Assembly: GCA_004151065.3 (NCBI GenBank)
Contig: NWUY0300055858.1
Coordinates: forward strand, 12,640 to 34,515
Reading direction: 5' to 3'
From: Larix sibirica
Taxonomy: Eukaryota; Streptophyta; Pinopsida; Pinales; Pinaceae
Length of the DNA stretch: 21,876 bases
The notes beneath the pieces are model-generated. The model had not been told where the DNA came from and did not search any database. It saw nothing but the letters and a program-made list of their open reading frames with translations. The position numbers and the translations under genes are program-made. The stretch's first letter is position 1. Each line of letters starts with the position of its first letter. This document shows, one piece after another, positions 1 to 9,770 of the stretch.

Positions 1-281
1 ACCATAAAGAAATGTTTTCTTTACATCCATCTATTATATCCCAAGATCAAATGTTTCCACTAATACATTAGTATCCTTATGGAATTTATCCTAGAAACAA
101 GCAAGAAAATTTCACTAAAGTCGACTCCCTCGACTTGAGAATACCCTTTCGCTATCGATTGGGATGTGTACTTCTCGACTTGACTTGATGCATTCAACTT
201 CTTCTTAAATACCCACTTACTGCTAATGGGTTCCCTTCCATTTGGTAACACAGCTAGATCCCATGTTTTTCTCTTCTTCAA
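1..281 (-). pseudogene. Copia reverse transcriptase, N-terminal remnant
   Basis: The minus-strand reading frame 281-60 gives the start of a Ty1/copia reverse transcriptase. Recognisable blocks include TWDLAVLPNGREPISSKWVF, KKKLNA and AKGYSQVEGVDFSEIF, which are typical of the RVT_2 family. The frame then stops. Beyond a frameshift, at about 1-40, the block MDVKKTFLYG appears; its Asp corresponds to the first catalytic aspartate of this family. The YVDD motif would lie outside the window. Relative to the family this is only the first quarter of the domain, and it is already broken. Confidence 0.9.
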
Positions 282-559
282 GGACTACATTTCTTTTGCC
301 ATAACCATTAACCATATTTTTCTTCCTATCAATTGTATCGCTTCCTTTATCGACCTGGGATCGTCGTCTATGGTATATAACACAAAAGAAAAGAAAACGT
401 CAGTTGGACTATACCTTTCTAGTTTTTTCCTTACTCAACCAAACGTTCCAACATCTGGAGTCCGATGTTCCACCTCCAGTCAGCTCTCCCAAATCCATAC
501 CTTTGTTGTTAGTGTAAAAAAGTATTTATTTTTTATTTTTTATCTTTCAACCTCTTTAT

Positions 560-1370
560 TCCTTGAAGTACCACATCTCGACTATAAACTACCTTCCTCA
601 TAACGATTTCTCTGACTTTCTAACGTGTTTATTTATTTTCTCCATTGGGACATGCACAAATGCATCATGCCCAAAGAGATGTGTAAGAGAGGGATTCTTA
701 CCATCCCATGCCTCATATGGAGTCTTTTTTACTAGGTATGTCAATGGTGACCTATTCACTAGGTAACATGCCATGTCAATTGCCTCAACCTAGAATTCTT
801 GTGCAACTCCTGCACCACTAATCATTCTCCTTTATTTTTCCATGAACATTGTGTTCATTCTTTCAACAATTTCATCCCATTGAGACATGTATGTATTTGT
901 GTTTTTTCGAGCTATATCATGTTGTCTACAGAATTGGTCTTTTTCACATAATTCTCCTCCAGTATTAGTTCTAAGAACCTTAATATTTCTACTAGTCTAA
1001 TTCTCCACAAATTCTTTGAACTCTTGAAACTTCTAAAAAATGTCAGATTTCTTACTCATAAAATACAACCATGTCATTCTGGAGAAATCATATATAAAAT
1101 AAATGTAATACTTAGATACTACTAGTGAAGGGATTGACATAGGTCCAAACATATCATTATGTATTAACTCTAGTATTTCCTTAGCCCTAGTAGCACCAAA
1201 TGAAAACCTTACATGACTTTGTTTACCATAAATACAATGTTCACAGAAGTTGACTTCTTCAAAACAATTAGGGAGACCTTCAACCATACATTTCTTTTTC
1301 ATGGAACAAAGAGTTTTTTACCTATATGCCCCATCTGTTGATGCCACAACATGGTCGATTTGACTAAACA
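560..1370 (-). pseudogene. Copia GAG-pre-integrase and integrase core remnant
   Basis: On the minus strand, WHQQMGHIGKK and then CMVEGLPNCFEE, FCEHCIYGKQSHVRF match the GAG-pre-integrase zinc-binding module with its His pair and CxxC. The integrase core follows: ELIHNDMFGPM holds the first catalytic Asp (codon at 1155-1153, intact). The second catalytic position, in RTNTGGEL, is Asn instead of Asp (codon at 966-964). The third acidic region, EIVERMN, still has Glu. Downstream blocks such as MACYLVNRSPLTYLVKK and TPYEAWDGKNPSL are family-typical. In-frame stops occur after MFMEK and near AQEF. The enzyme is therefore inactive by both a missing active-site residue and nonsense codons. Confidence 0.9.
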
Positions 1371-1424
1371 AGCAGATGTTCCATCAGACTCAAGACATGC
1401 CACATTAGTACTTTCATCAATGCA

Positions 1425-1800
1425 GTGTGTATTCTTCCCAATATTTTGTACATGGTTCTAGTAAGAACACCTATAATCAACACCATTTCACCTCACACCG
1501 TATTACATGCATCTTTCTCAAATATAGACTGCACTCTGGCATTCTCCATCTTACTCATCGAGATCAGTTTTCAAGCCAAACCTGAGATATGCGAAACTCT
1601 TGGAAGTGCTCATGTTCTTCCATCCTTTAGCTTGAGTCAAAATTTTCCTCGTCCAACTATCCTAGTCGGCGATTCAACACCTAGTAGGAAATCACCATCG
1701 TCAATATTCTCACACTCACACAACCACCCTCTGTGAGGTGTCATATGATATGATGAATTAGAGTTGATTATCCAAGAGTCACGATATCATAGTGTACCTG
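1425..1800 (-). pseudogene. Copia aspartic protease remnant (first copy)
   Basis: On the minus strand the retropepsin-like block SWIINSNSSYHMTPHRGW is visible, followed by GVESPTRIVGRG and LISMSKM, which are standard copia protease landmarks. The catalytic Asp of the usual DSG/DSA motif is replaced by Asn (codon at 1765-1763). Several in-frame stops follow. The plus-strand open frame across the same bases is only its antisense shadow. An identical copy lies at 3307-3682. Confidence 0.8.
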
Positions 1801-1817
1801 AACTTTGAAGAGGCCAA

Positions 1818-2644
1818 ATACATATCACCTTTCTCCTCTCGCAAATTATTTCCATAAGTTAAAGACCTTCCTCGATTCCTTTTCCTTTTTTTACTTCTCT
1901 ATTCTTATAGTTCTTTCGATAATGCCTAACTTTACTGCATTACCAATAGGTTTTCATCACTATACTGGGGGATCTAATCTTAGATCAACCCCTCGAAAAC
2001 AATATTCTACAGGAGGTTATTCCTTTTCCTCTACCTACCGGTCAATCTCTTACCCTCAAGACTTCATAGGCCTAACCTTCCATGTTTTTTCATATCAAAT
2101 TTTTCGACAAAAATGACGTGACCACATAGTCAATCTTTAATGTGGCATTTTTGCTTCAAATAGCCATGACCAAGCTATCCCACGAATATGGAAAAAAACA
2201 AAATAGACTAATGCAATTTTCCTCCTCGGTGATTTTAATATCTATGGACAAAAACCTGACTAATCATAGTGTTGAATGCATTCAGGTGCTCTGTAACCAA
2301 GTCACCTTCTCCCATCCTTAGAAGATACAACTTCTTCTAAAGAAAAAACTTTTTAACAAGATATTTTAACCGATACAAGTTTCCAAACTTTTCCAACAAC
2401 TTCTTTGTTATGTCTTCTCTTGAGACAATCAACAATATAGAATCTACTAAACAAAGTCGAATTGTACTCCTTGCCTTTATGTCAATCTTTTTCTAGTCTT
2501 CCTTTCACACATCAGTCAGGCTCATTTCTAGATCGTTGCAATCCATTGTTCTTGATCTACAAGGATACCCTCCATCTTAAGCTTCCAATCCTCAAAATTT
2601 TGTCCATTAAATTTTTCAATTTCTATTCTCGATGTGCTATCCAT
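1818..2644 (-). pseudogene. Copia gag remnant (first copy)
   Basis: A minus-strand ATG at 2644-2642 opens a gag-like frame with the landmark KFNGQNFEDWKLKM, close to the start of most plant copia Gag proteins (DUF4219/UBN2 type). A stop follows after about 40 codons. After a frameshift come TIRLCLVDSILL, ITKKLLEKFGNLYRLKYLV, LYLLRMGEGDLVTEHLNAFN and SWDSLVMAI, all Gag-typical. A CCHC knuckle remnant near 1950-1908 (KVRHYRKNY) has lost its last Cys. This gene would encode the particle protein; here it is broken. Confidence 0.85.
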
Positions 2645-2755
2645 TCTAACAATGAATTAGTATCTCTGAAGACTCCTGCTGTAATAGGTATTCCCTAGAT
2701 CCAAGACCAATCCAAATCCTTGGAAACAAAGGTGTTCCTCTGCGTCCAAATACAA

Positions 2756-2766
2756 CTTTGATACCA
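2756..2766 (-). other. Copia primer-binding site (first copy)
   Basis: Read on the minus strand the bases are TGGTATCAAAG. This matches the complement of the initiator tRNA-Met 3' end used by most plant copia elements (usually TGGTATCAGAG) with one mismatch. It lies 2 bases from the LTR edge, as expected. The second copy is at 4638-4648. Confidence 0.8.
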
Positions 2767-2768
2767 AC

Positions 2769-3068
2769 TATTGGGTATTAACATCGATTAAAATTGGTTT
2801 TCAATTCGATTCATATAGTTAAACACATTAGCTTAAGGTAATAACACACAACAACATCAATGCATAACACATAAAGTACCCTAGCAATACCTCGCTTTGG
2901 AAAACCAACAAACTAGTAAGCTTCCAGTTCATAGATTAATCAAACATTAAAAAATAGGTGTTTAAAACCATGACTTGCTAGACTACAAATCACACTCTAT
3001 TACATGATCACATTAGTAACACACTATACCCTCCCAGTATATGCTTACATTACAGTACATCATGCATA
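2769..3068 (-). repeat. Copia 5' LTR, truncated copy ending at the N
   Basis: These 300 bases equal the first 300 bases (plus-strand view) of the complete LTR at 4651-5264. They break off at the assembly N at 3069, so the truncation is an assembly effect rather than a real solo fragment. Confidence 0.85.
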
Positions 3069-3069
3069 N
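3069..3069. other. Assembly gap marker (single N)
   Basis: A single N sits exactly between the two copies of the 1881-bp duplication. It marks a contig join of unknown or negative gap size. Confidence 0.95.
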
Positions 3070-3306
3070 TAGTAGCACCAAATGAAAACCTTACATGACT
3101 TTGTTTACCATAAATACAATGTTCACAGAAGTTGACTTCTTCAAAACAATTAGGGAGACCTTCAACCATACATTTCTTTTTCATGGAACAAAGAGTTTTT
3201 TACCTATATGCCCCATCTGTTGATGCCACAACATGGTCGATTTGACTAAACAAGCAGATGTTCCATCAGACTCAAGACATGCCACATTAGTACTTTCATC
3301 AATGCA

Positions 3307-3682
3307 GTGTGTATTCTTCCCAATATTTTGTACATGGTTCTAGTAAGAACACCTATAATCAACACCATTTCACCTCACACCGTATTACATGCATCTTTCT
3401 CAAATATAGACTGCACTCTGGCATTCTCCATCTTACTCATCGAGATCAGTTTTCAAGCCAAACCTGAGATATGCGAAACTCTTGGAAGTGCTCATGTTCT
3501 TCCATCCTTTAGCTTGAGTCAAAATTTTCCTCGTCCAACTATCCTAGTCGGCGATTCAACACCTAGTAGGAAATCACCATCGTCAATATTCTCACACTCA
3601 CACAACCACCCTCTGTGAGGTGTCATATGATATGATGAATTAGAGTTGATTATCCAAGAGTCACGATATCATAGTGTACCTG
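3307..3682 (-). pseudogene. Copia aspartic protease remnant (second copy)
   Basis: Identical to 1425-1800, including the Asn in place of the catalytic Asp (codon at 3647-3645) and the same stops. It very probably represents the same locus assembled twice. Confidence 0.75.
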
Positions 3683-3699
3683 AACTTTGAAGAGGCCAA

Positions 3700-4526
3700 A
3701 TACATATCACCTTTCTCCTCTCGCAAATTATTTCCATAAGTTAAAGACCTTCCTCGATTCCTTTTCCTTTTTTTACTTCTCTATTCTTATAGTTCTTTCG
3801 ATAATGCCTAACTTTACTGCATTACCAATAGGTTTTCATCACTATACTGGGGGATCTAATCTTAGATCAACCCCTCGAAAACAATATTCTACAGGAGGTT
3901 ATTCCTTTTCCTCTACCTACCGGTCAATCTCTTACCCTCAAGACTTCATAGGCCTAACCTTCCATGTTTTTTCATATCAAATTTTTCGACAAAAATGACG
4001 TGACCACATAGTCAATCTTTAATGTGGCATTTTTGCTTCAAATAGCCATGACCAAGCTATCCCACGAATATGGAAAAAAACAAAATAGACTAATGCAATT
4101 TTCCTCCTCGGTGATTTTAATATCTATGGACAAAAACCTGACTAATCATAGTGTTGAATGCATTCAGGTGCTCTGTAACCAAGTCACCTTCTCCCATCCT
4201 TAGAAGATACAACTTCTTCTAAAGAAAAAACTTTTTAACAAGATATTTTAACCGATACAAGTTTCCAAACTTTTCCAACAACTTCTTTGTTATGTCTTCT
4301 CTTGAGACAATCAACAATATAGAATCTACTAAACAAAGTCGAATTGTACTCCTTGCCTTTATGTCAATCTTTTTCTAGTCTTCCTTTCACACATCAGTCA
4401 GGCTCATTTCTAGATCGTTGCAATCCATTGTTCTTGATCTACAAGGATACCCTCCATCTTAAGCTTCCAATCCTCAAAATTTTGTCCATTAAATTTTTCA
4501 ATTTCTATTCTCGATGTGCTATCCAT
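3700..4526 (-). pseudogene. Copia gag remnant (second copy)
   Basis: Identical to 1818-2644. The minus-strand ATG is at 4526-4524, with the KFNGQNFEDWKLKM landmark and the same stop and frameshifts. This copy is followed on the 5' side by the primer-binding site and the complete LTR, so it is the one placed in its natural context. Confidence 0.83.
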
Positions 4527-4637
4527 TCTAACAATGAATTAGTATCTCTGAAGACTCCTGCTGTAATAGGTATTCCCTAGATCCAAGACCAATCCAAATC
4601 CTTGGAAACAAAGGTGTTCCTCTGCGTCCAAATACAA

Positions 4638-4648
4638 CTTTGATACCA
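4638..4648 (-). other. Copia primer-binding site (second copy)
   Basis: Minus-strand TGGTATCAAAG, complementary to the 3' end of initiator tRNA-Met apart from one mismatch. It lies 2 bases inside the LTR boundary at 4651. It fixes the orientation of the element and identifies 4651-5264 as the 5' LTR. Confidence 0.82.
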
Positions 4649-4650
4649 AC

Positions 4651-5264
4651 TATTGGGTATTAACATCGATTAAAATTGGTTTTCAATTCGATTCATATAG
4701 TTAAACACATTAGCTTAAGGTAATAACACACAACAACATCAATGCATAACACATAAAGTACCCTAGCAATACCTCGCTTTGGAAAACCAACAAACTAGTA
4801 AGCTTCCAGTTCATAGATTAATCAAACATTAAAAAATAGGTGTTTAAAACCATGACTTGCTAGACTACAAATCACACTCTATTACATGATCACATTAGTA
4901 ACACACTATACCCTCCCAGTATATGCTTACATTACAGTACATCATGCATAGCGATTACATCTTATTTATAGATGCAAGAAAACCACCTGCTCATCAATGA
5001 CAATCCATAACTACCTAACCACTTTCAATTATTATATTATAGTTGGCTTGATTAGGTCAAATTTTGTCGATTCCCATTGATACTTTTGGTAGTTCCATCA
5101 AATTCCCTCCGACCATCTCATTTTCCTTCAACCAAACAACTAATTCTAGTCAGTCGACCAACTAGAATTCCACCATATGTCTCCTTCGAATCTAGTCAAT
5201 GTATTCTAGTTAACTATCAACTTTTCCAATCGATTTACATGCAAAGAATATAACATTCCCAACA
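4651..5264 (-). repeat. Complete 5' LTR of the copia element (614 bp)
   Basis: On the minus strand the LTR begins TGTTGGGAATG and ends ...TACCCAATA. It is bounded by short inverted ends (TGTTGGG against CCCAATA) that differ by one base from a perfect TG...CA pair. The primer-binding site lies immediately inside. The length is normal for a plant copia LTR. The flanking bases just outside are ACCTA; the matching target-site duplicate, if kept, would be outside the window at the other end. Confidence 0.83.
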
Positions 5265-5274
5265 ACCTAGTGCT

Positions 5275-5275
5275 N
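5275..5275. other. Assembly gap marker (single N)
   Basis: A second lone N lies 10 bases beyond the copia LTR edge and directly before the gypsy fragment. The adjacency of the two elements here is a scaffold join and is not proven. Confidence 0.95.
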
Positions 5276-5487
5276 ATAGCAAGAGATTTTCATACAGGAG
5301 ACTAGTTCTTAAATGGGATGCTAGAAGAGAAGACCAAGGAAAGCATGAGTTTGACAATCTGTGGATGGGACCTTTTCAAGTTTCAATGGTCCAAGAAAAT
5401 AATGATTACACTCTTTCTCATATGGAGGGTGAAATTCTTAGAGCTTCTATGAATGGGAGGCTTCTCAAATGTTTTTTGCAATATTGA
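5276..5487 (+). pseudogene. Ty3/gypsy pol C-terminal fragment (end of integrase)
   Basis: From 5278 an open frame of 69 codons ends at TGA 5485-5487. It carries LVLKWD, FDNLWMGPFQVSMV, YTLSHMEGE and NGRLLKCFLQY, the usual close of a plant Ty3/gypsy integrase with its GPF module. The preceding residues (RDFHTGD) lie in another frame, so one base has been lost near 5302. No chromodomain follows, so this is a different lineage from the element at 7712-9770. The upstream part is cut off by the N at 5275. Confidence 0.8.
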
Positions 5488-7711
5488 AAATGTAAATAAT
5501 TTTTAGCTATGTACATAATAGTTAGATTCAATCCTTTAATTTTGTTCTTACTTTTTCTTTAAATATTTAGGTAATGAGCTACTATTTGAAGTTTTAATGA
5601 GCAAGAAATTAATAGTTAGAATAAGGATTTAGACTCCATAACCCAATGCAAAGGCACTAATTGGCAATTATCAATACCTCAAAAGTTAAATTTTGTCCCT
5701 GTTGGAGACAATGTTACTACAAGGATAAATTTTAAGTCACAAATTGCGCTATGAAGGGCTAAACTCAACTAGAGGATAGTGCCCAAGTGTTGGTTTTACA
5801 AGAAAAGGATAAAAAATAGGACAGTGCTTGAGTGCTATGGCATGGACGAAAGATTCAAAAAGGTTATCACCCCAAAAATTAGAACACATGAAAATCAATA
5901 TTAGCACCCAAGCACTAGAATATAATAGACCAGGTGATCGTGGGTTGAATACCTCGCACTTACTAGAACTTAGCACCCAAGCATTGATCTTAACAATCCA
6001 ACTGAATGATGGCCTATAACCAAACTTGGCCAAAGGAAAAGGGTGTTAGAGGGGCATCGATTAGTATTTGATGAAGACTTCCAGATAAATGGTACATAGC
6101 TCATGTCATTCCCATGAGTTGCAAGGTCGTTAACAATGGGAGAGATAAGTCAAATGAACCAAACATGGTTTACATGTGTCCTATTTTCATTGGCGTCACT
6201 TCAGGATGGCAATATTCTAAAATTTATTTTACCGCAAACTTACACCGCCCTTGCCTGGATGGTTAGCACCCATGTATGTGCCCACTTCGCATACAATTGG
6301 ATGATGCATGAGCTCATTTAATAGGAAACATGTGTTCACCTACCGCATCTCAACAACATACTGACATCAATGTGAAATGAACACATAGAATATATGTGTA
6401 CCAACCCAAGCACGACACATGGCCATCGATCCCCAGGTGATGTCATGATGATTTCATCCCAATGTTGACCAATATGAAGTTTCCATGTGTCAAATCCAAC
6501 TTTTAATTGTTTAATACAAAGGAATACTGAAATTATCACCCATATTTACACTAAATGAGAAGCTCTACAATATGTCTCTACCAGTGACAAAGAAATTAGG
6601 ATCATGCACCATCTCTAACCTCCCATACCAAGAATCTAAATCGATATAGATGTGACAGTGAATGCCATGAAAAATCACTAGTATCCCATGTGTAAAAATT
6701 GGTAACAGATTGCAAAATATACCAAAGTGATTTTTCCAACCCAAGGGAAAGCCTCAATCTCAACCTCACAATAGGGTTACATTAAAAATGGGTTTAGTTA
6801 CAACCATGGTTTAAAGAAGGAGTATTTTGGGGAAGTTTTGGGCAACCAGTAAAGTGAAAGGCACTTTCAAGAAACAAGTGGAACGAAATAAACAACAACA
6901 TAAAGAGAATCCAAGCTCATTTCAGGATCAAGCATATTTTGAGAGAGAGAATTTTATGAATACTGCATGATCAACAGATCACTAGGGAAGGGAAGATAAT
7001 GAGCATACTAAAAGATTTAGGAGATTTAGATCTCATGTTTGTATCATTCAATAAAAATCCTATGTTGTTGTATTCTTCTTTGTAAATTTACAATCTATTC
7101 CAAACATTGTAATATCTCTTGGAAATCGATAAAATATTTGAGCAGCTTGTTACTTTGTGATATCCATGTTATGAATGTGATGTGTATCTCTGAAGAAAAA
7201 TGATTTCATCTAAATGTTTACTTCTCTCCACTAATGTTTGATGTTTTGAATAGTTAATGAAGTATCCATTTATTGTTTGATGTGTTAATATTCTAATTAT
7301 CCTTGCCATATGTTTCATCAAGAGATGAATTACTTATGTTAAAATTGGTAAATTCTTAATTGCTCGGTACATTATTCTTTCATAGAAATTGCATAACTTA
7401 TTCCTAAGAATACCTTGTATATTTCACTTTGTTCAATCAATTCTTCCATTTACCCCTTCATTATCAATATTCTTGAATATAAATGTGTGAAATCCCTTAA
7501 AAGTTGAAAGCCTTACAGTCATCTTGCATATTTTTCCTGTATATCCAAAAGAATTTAAAGAAAACCTAAAATCGTGTTATCTAAAACGAATTGATCTCTA
7601 AATCTAAGTCACATTGAGTTTGCATCATGCCCTGGCATAGTTCCTCCATAACGTGGAATATATCAGGGGATAATATGCTCATTTGGCGAAGAAGATGTAG
7701 AATATCTCATC
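5488..7711. other. No gene recognised; probable retroelement 3' sequence and AT-rich spacer
   Basis: The first few hundred bases follow directly on the gypsy pol end and may be its 3' untranslated region or LTR, but I could not find a confident LTR pair. Short frames here (for example 5828-6019, 6136-6321 and 6539-6336) have no recognisable motif. The block 7010-7130, with AATAAA-type signals, resembles a retroelement termination region but is not diagnostic. From about 7620 there is faint reverse-transcriptase-like sequence leading into the next element. Confidence 0.5.
5823..5985. repeat. Short motif repeated in direct and inverted orientation
   Basis: TAGCACCCAAGCACT occurs at 5902-5916 and, with one change, at 5971-5985. 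Its reverse complement, with one mismatch, occurs at 5823-5837 (AGTGCTTGAGTGCTA). The inverted pair could form a 15-bp stem. The role is unknown; it may be LTR-internal. Confidence 0.45.
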
Positions 7712-8340
7712 CATGTCATATATAGGGACAGTGTCAAGGTCAATATGAACAAAATCAAGGAAAACATGGAATGGAAAAGTCCATACAACAGATCAAAATT
7801 AATAGGATTTATGGGTTTAACAGGGTATTACATCATGTTCATCAAGTACTATGTAGATTTGATGACACCACTACCAAACTTACTCAGGAATAATTCCTTT
7901 GAGTTGAATAAGAACTCATAAGAATGTTTTGAGACATTCAACAAAGTTATTTCATTAACACCCATGTTAGAAACACCCAATTTCACAAAACCTAATTTCA
8001 TGGTGGAGTGTGGTGCTTCAAGTTTTGGAATAGGCACAATGTTAATGCTGGAATACCATCCAATATCCTTCGAAATATGGAAGCAAAATAAGAGGGAAGG
8101 TTTAAAATCTACATATGGCAAGGATATGCTTGTTATTATTCATGCATTCGCTAAATGGCGTCAATCTCTTGGGTAGTAAATTTTTTGATATGCACTAACC
8201 ACAATAGTCTTCAGTACCTACTTCGACAAAAGTACCTACTTTGACAAAAGATGTTTTCCACTAAGAAACCAAAATGTAAAAAGAAAATTTTCACTTTCGA
8301 TATGGAAATACTACTAAAAAAGGGAAAGAAAATGTCATTG
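7712..8340 (+). pseudogene. Gypsy reverse transcriptase thumb/connection and RNase H remnant
   Basis: One frame from 7712 gives KLIGFMGLTGYYIMFIKYY, typical of the end of gypsy reverse transcriptase, then TPMLETPNFTKP, SFGIGTMLM, STYGKDMLVIIHAFAKWRQ and, after a frameshift, CTNHNSLQYL. These are the RNase H blocks. The first catalytic Asp (usual DAS) is Gly, codon GGT at 8012-8014. The Asp of the usual TDHNSL is Asn, codon AAC at 8197-8199. The usual acidic residue before MLVII is conservatively changed to Asp. A TAA interrupts the frame near 7918, and an 18-bp tandem duplication lies at 8214-8249. Confidence 0.85.
8214..8249 (+). repeat. 18-bp tandem duplication inside the RNase H remnant
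   Basis: GTACCTACTTCGACAAAA (8214-8231) is followed at once by the same unit with one C-to-T change (8232-8249). In the coding frame it would repeat six residues (YLLRQK). This is a decay event private to this copy. Confidence 0.85.
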
Positions 8341-8519
8341 TTGATGCATTATGATGCAAGAATGAAGAGGTAATAACATATGCAACATTGATGATAATCT
8401 CTAATTGGCTAGATTAAATATGAGTGGAATAGACCAAAGACCCTAAATATTCTTCCATCATCAATAACTTGGGACAAAATCCAAAATTTGAATGGATAAA
8501 TTATATTCTTTGGTACAAA

Positions 8520-9600
8520 GGGAGGATCTATCTAACTTCATCCTCAAAATATAAAATAAAAGTACTAAGGGAATAACATGACTCTCCGGTTGTGGGACAT
8601 GGAGGATTTTTTAAAGCTTACTAAAATGCAAGCAAATATTTTTCCTTGAAGGGAATGAACAAGGAAATTCTGAAGTATGTCATTGGTTGTGATATTTGTC
8701 AAAGAAATAAAAGCAACAATGTTATGTCACTAGGGTTACTCTCTATCCCCCACACATTACTAACCAAAAGTGGGAATAAATTTTGATGGATTTCATTAAA
8801 GGATTTCTCATGTTCGATGGAAAGGATAAAATATGTGTCATGGTTGATAGGATAAATATGTATGTTAATTTCATGGGGGAATAAAAAATAGATTCAACAA
8901 ATAAAATAACTAAAACATTTTGTAGCGATATTTATAAACGTCATAACTTTCAAAAGGACATTATCAGTGACATGGATGCAAAATTTAAGGGTAATTTTTG
9001 GAAAGACTTATAAAATATTGGAATATATCTTAATACGAGTTCTTCATATCACGTTCAAACAACTAGATAGATATAAATTGTAAATAAATGTTTGGAAATG
9101 TACCTTAGTTGTTTTGTGAAAGGCAAAAAAAAATGGTTCCAGTGGTTACATCTAGCAGAATGGTCATACAATTCTACTTACCACATTAAAACCAAATTGA
9201 ATCCCTAATTCCAATCCTTATATGGTTATGAACCACCAAAATGGAAGGAGTTTTCATTATTTAGCTCCAAATTTCTATAGTAAAGAGACATCTAGGTAAT
9301 ATCAAAATACCATTAAATTACTAAAAAGGAATCTAGCAAATCTCGCAACTAAATGAAAGAACAAGGAGAACATCATAGATATAAATGAGAGTTTGTTGAA
9401 GGTGATTGGGATTTTGTAATACTTCATCCCTACAGACAGTTGTCCCTTAATTGGCAAGGGAAGAACAAGTTGGTTCCTACGTTTTATGGGCCATATCAAA
9501 TTAAGAAAATAATTATCCAAATAGCCTATGGATTAGGGTTACCTGACAATAATTGTGTCAAAAATCTGTTTCGTGTGCCATGTCTCAAGAAAGTGTCGAG
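8520..9600 (+). pseudogene. Gypsy integrase remnant (HHCC, DDE core, GPY/F)
   Basis: HDSPVVGHGGFFKAY and CDICQRNK (Cys codons 8688-8690 and 8697-8699) are the zinc-binding module. The core keeps its first Asp in MDFIKG (8789-8791) and its second in ISDMDAKF (8969-8971). The position of the catalytic Glu is a TAA stop (9074-9076), and another stop (TAG, 9068-9070) lies two codons before it. Then come LAEWSYNSTYH, LYGYEPP, PYRQLSLNWQGKNKLVP, FYGPYQIKKI and FRVPCLKKV. These are the tail blocks of the family. The remnant cannot encode an active integrase. Confidence 0.87.
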
Positions 9601-9770
9601 ATAACATCAAGAAACAAAATCCAATCTTCTTATATTGGATGACAAAGGAATAATTATTTAAGAATACTCCCCATGAAAGAAAGGAAACTATATTCCAAAA
9701 CTAGTAAGGATCGTCTTGTTAAATGGAAGAACTTACCGGAAGAAGTCTCATTTTGAGAAACATAAAGTTT
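9600..9770 (+). pseudogene. Relic chromodomain at the end of gypsy pol
   Basis: After CLKKV comes a linker and then LVKWKNLPEEVSF, resembling the second beta strand and turn of a retroelement chromodomain (usual form xxWKxxPxEDATWE). The conserved Trp of the TWE motif is now TGA (9754-9756). In intact chromoviruses this domain reads histone marks and guides insertion. The short length and decay keep confidence moderate. Confidence 0.65.

Larger units (their letters stand above)
1188..3068. repeat. First copy of a 1881-bp exact duplication (probable contig-end overlap)
   Basis: This segment is identical, as far as I can compare by eye, to 3070-4950 with a constant offset of 1882. It ends exactly at the base before the lone N at 3069. 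All reading frames inside it recur unchanged in the second copy. The exact abutment of both copies against the N points to unmerged overlapping contigs rather than a genomic duplication. Confidence 0.93.
3070..4950. repeat. Second copy of the 1881-bp exact duplication
   Basis: It starts at the first base after the N and is identical to 1188-3068. It then continues without a break into the rest of the copia LTR (4951-5264). The first copy instead continues leftwards into the integrase. One merged copy restores a single colinear element. Confidence 0.93.
1..5264 (-). mobile_element. Decayed Ty1/copia LTR retrotransposon, 3' part beyond the window, with a false internal duplication
   Basis: Read on the minus strand from 5264 towards 1, the parts come in order: LTR, primer-binding site, gag, protease, GAG-pre-integrase, integrase, start of reverse transcriptase. 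Integrase lying before reverse transcriptase is the diagnostic order of Ty1/copia. Every domain is interrupted by stops or frameshifts, so the element is dead. The stretch 1188-3068 recurs base for base at 3070-4950 across a single N, so gag, protease and part of the LTR appear twice. The true element is about 1.9 kb shorter than drawn. The 3' part of reverse transcriptase, RNase H and the 3' LTR would lie left of position 1. Confidence 0.9.
7712..9770 (+). mobile_element. Decayed Ty3/gypsy (chromovirus-like) pol, 5'-truncated
   Basis: In order on the plus strand: end of reverse transcriptase, RNase H, zinc-binding HHCC module, integrase core, GPY/F module and a relic chromodomain. Reverse transcriptase before integrase is the Ty3/gypsy order, and the terminal chromodomain points to a chromovirus. 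Many stops and frameshifts are present. No upstream gag, protease or reverse-transcriptase fingers are seen. No certain 3' LTR follows, although a purine-rich run near 9821-9834 could be a polypurine tract. Confidence 0.88.

Noticed and set aside
1425-2698. Plus-strand open frames at 1425-1736, 1805-2116 and 2462-2698, with identical copies at 3307-4580
   Set aside because: They are antisense shadows of the decayed copia gag and protease. The minus strand carries the recognisable motifs.
5749-6539. Overlapping frames on both strands (5749-6033, 5828-6019, 6136-6321, 6336-6539)
   Set aside because: No motif, short, and overlapping on opposite strands. Probably chance frames in retroelement-derived sequence.
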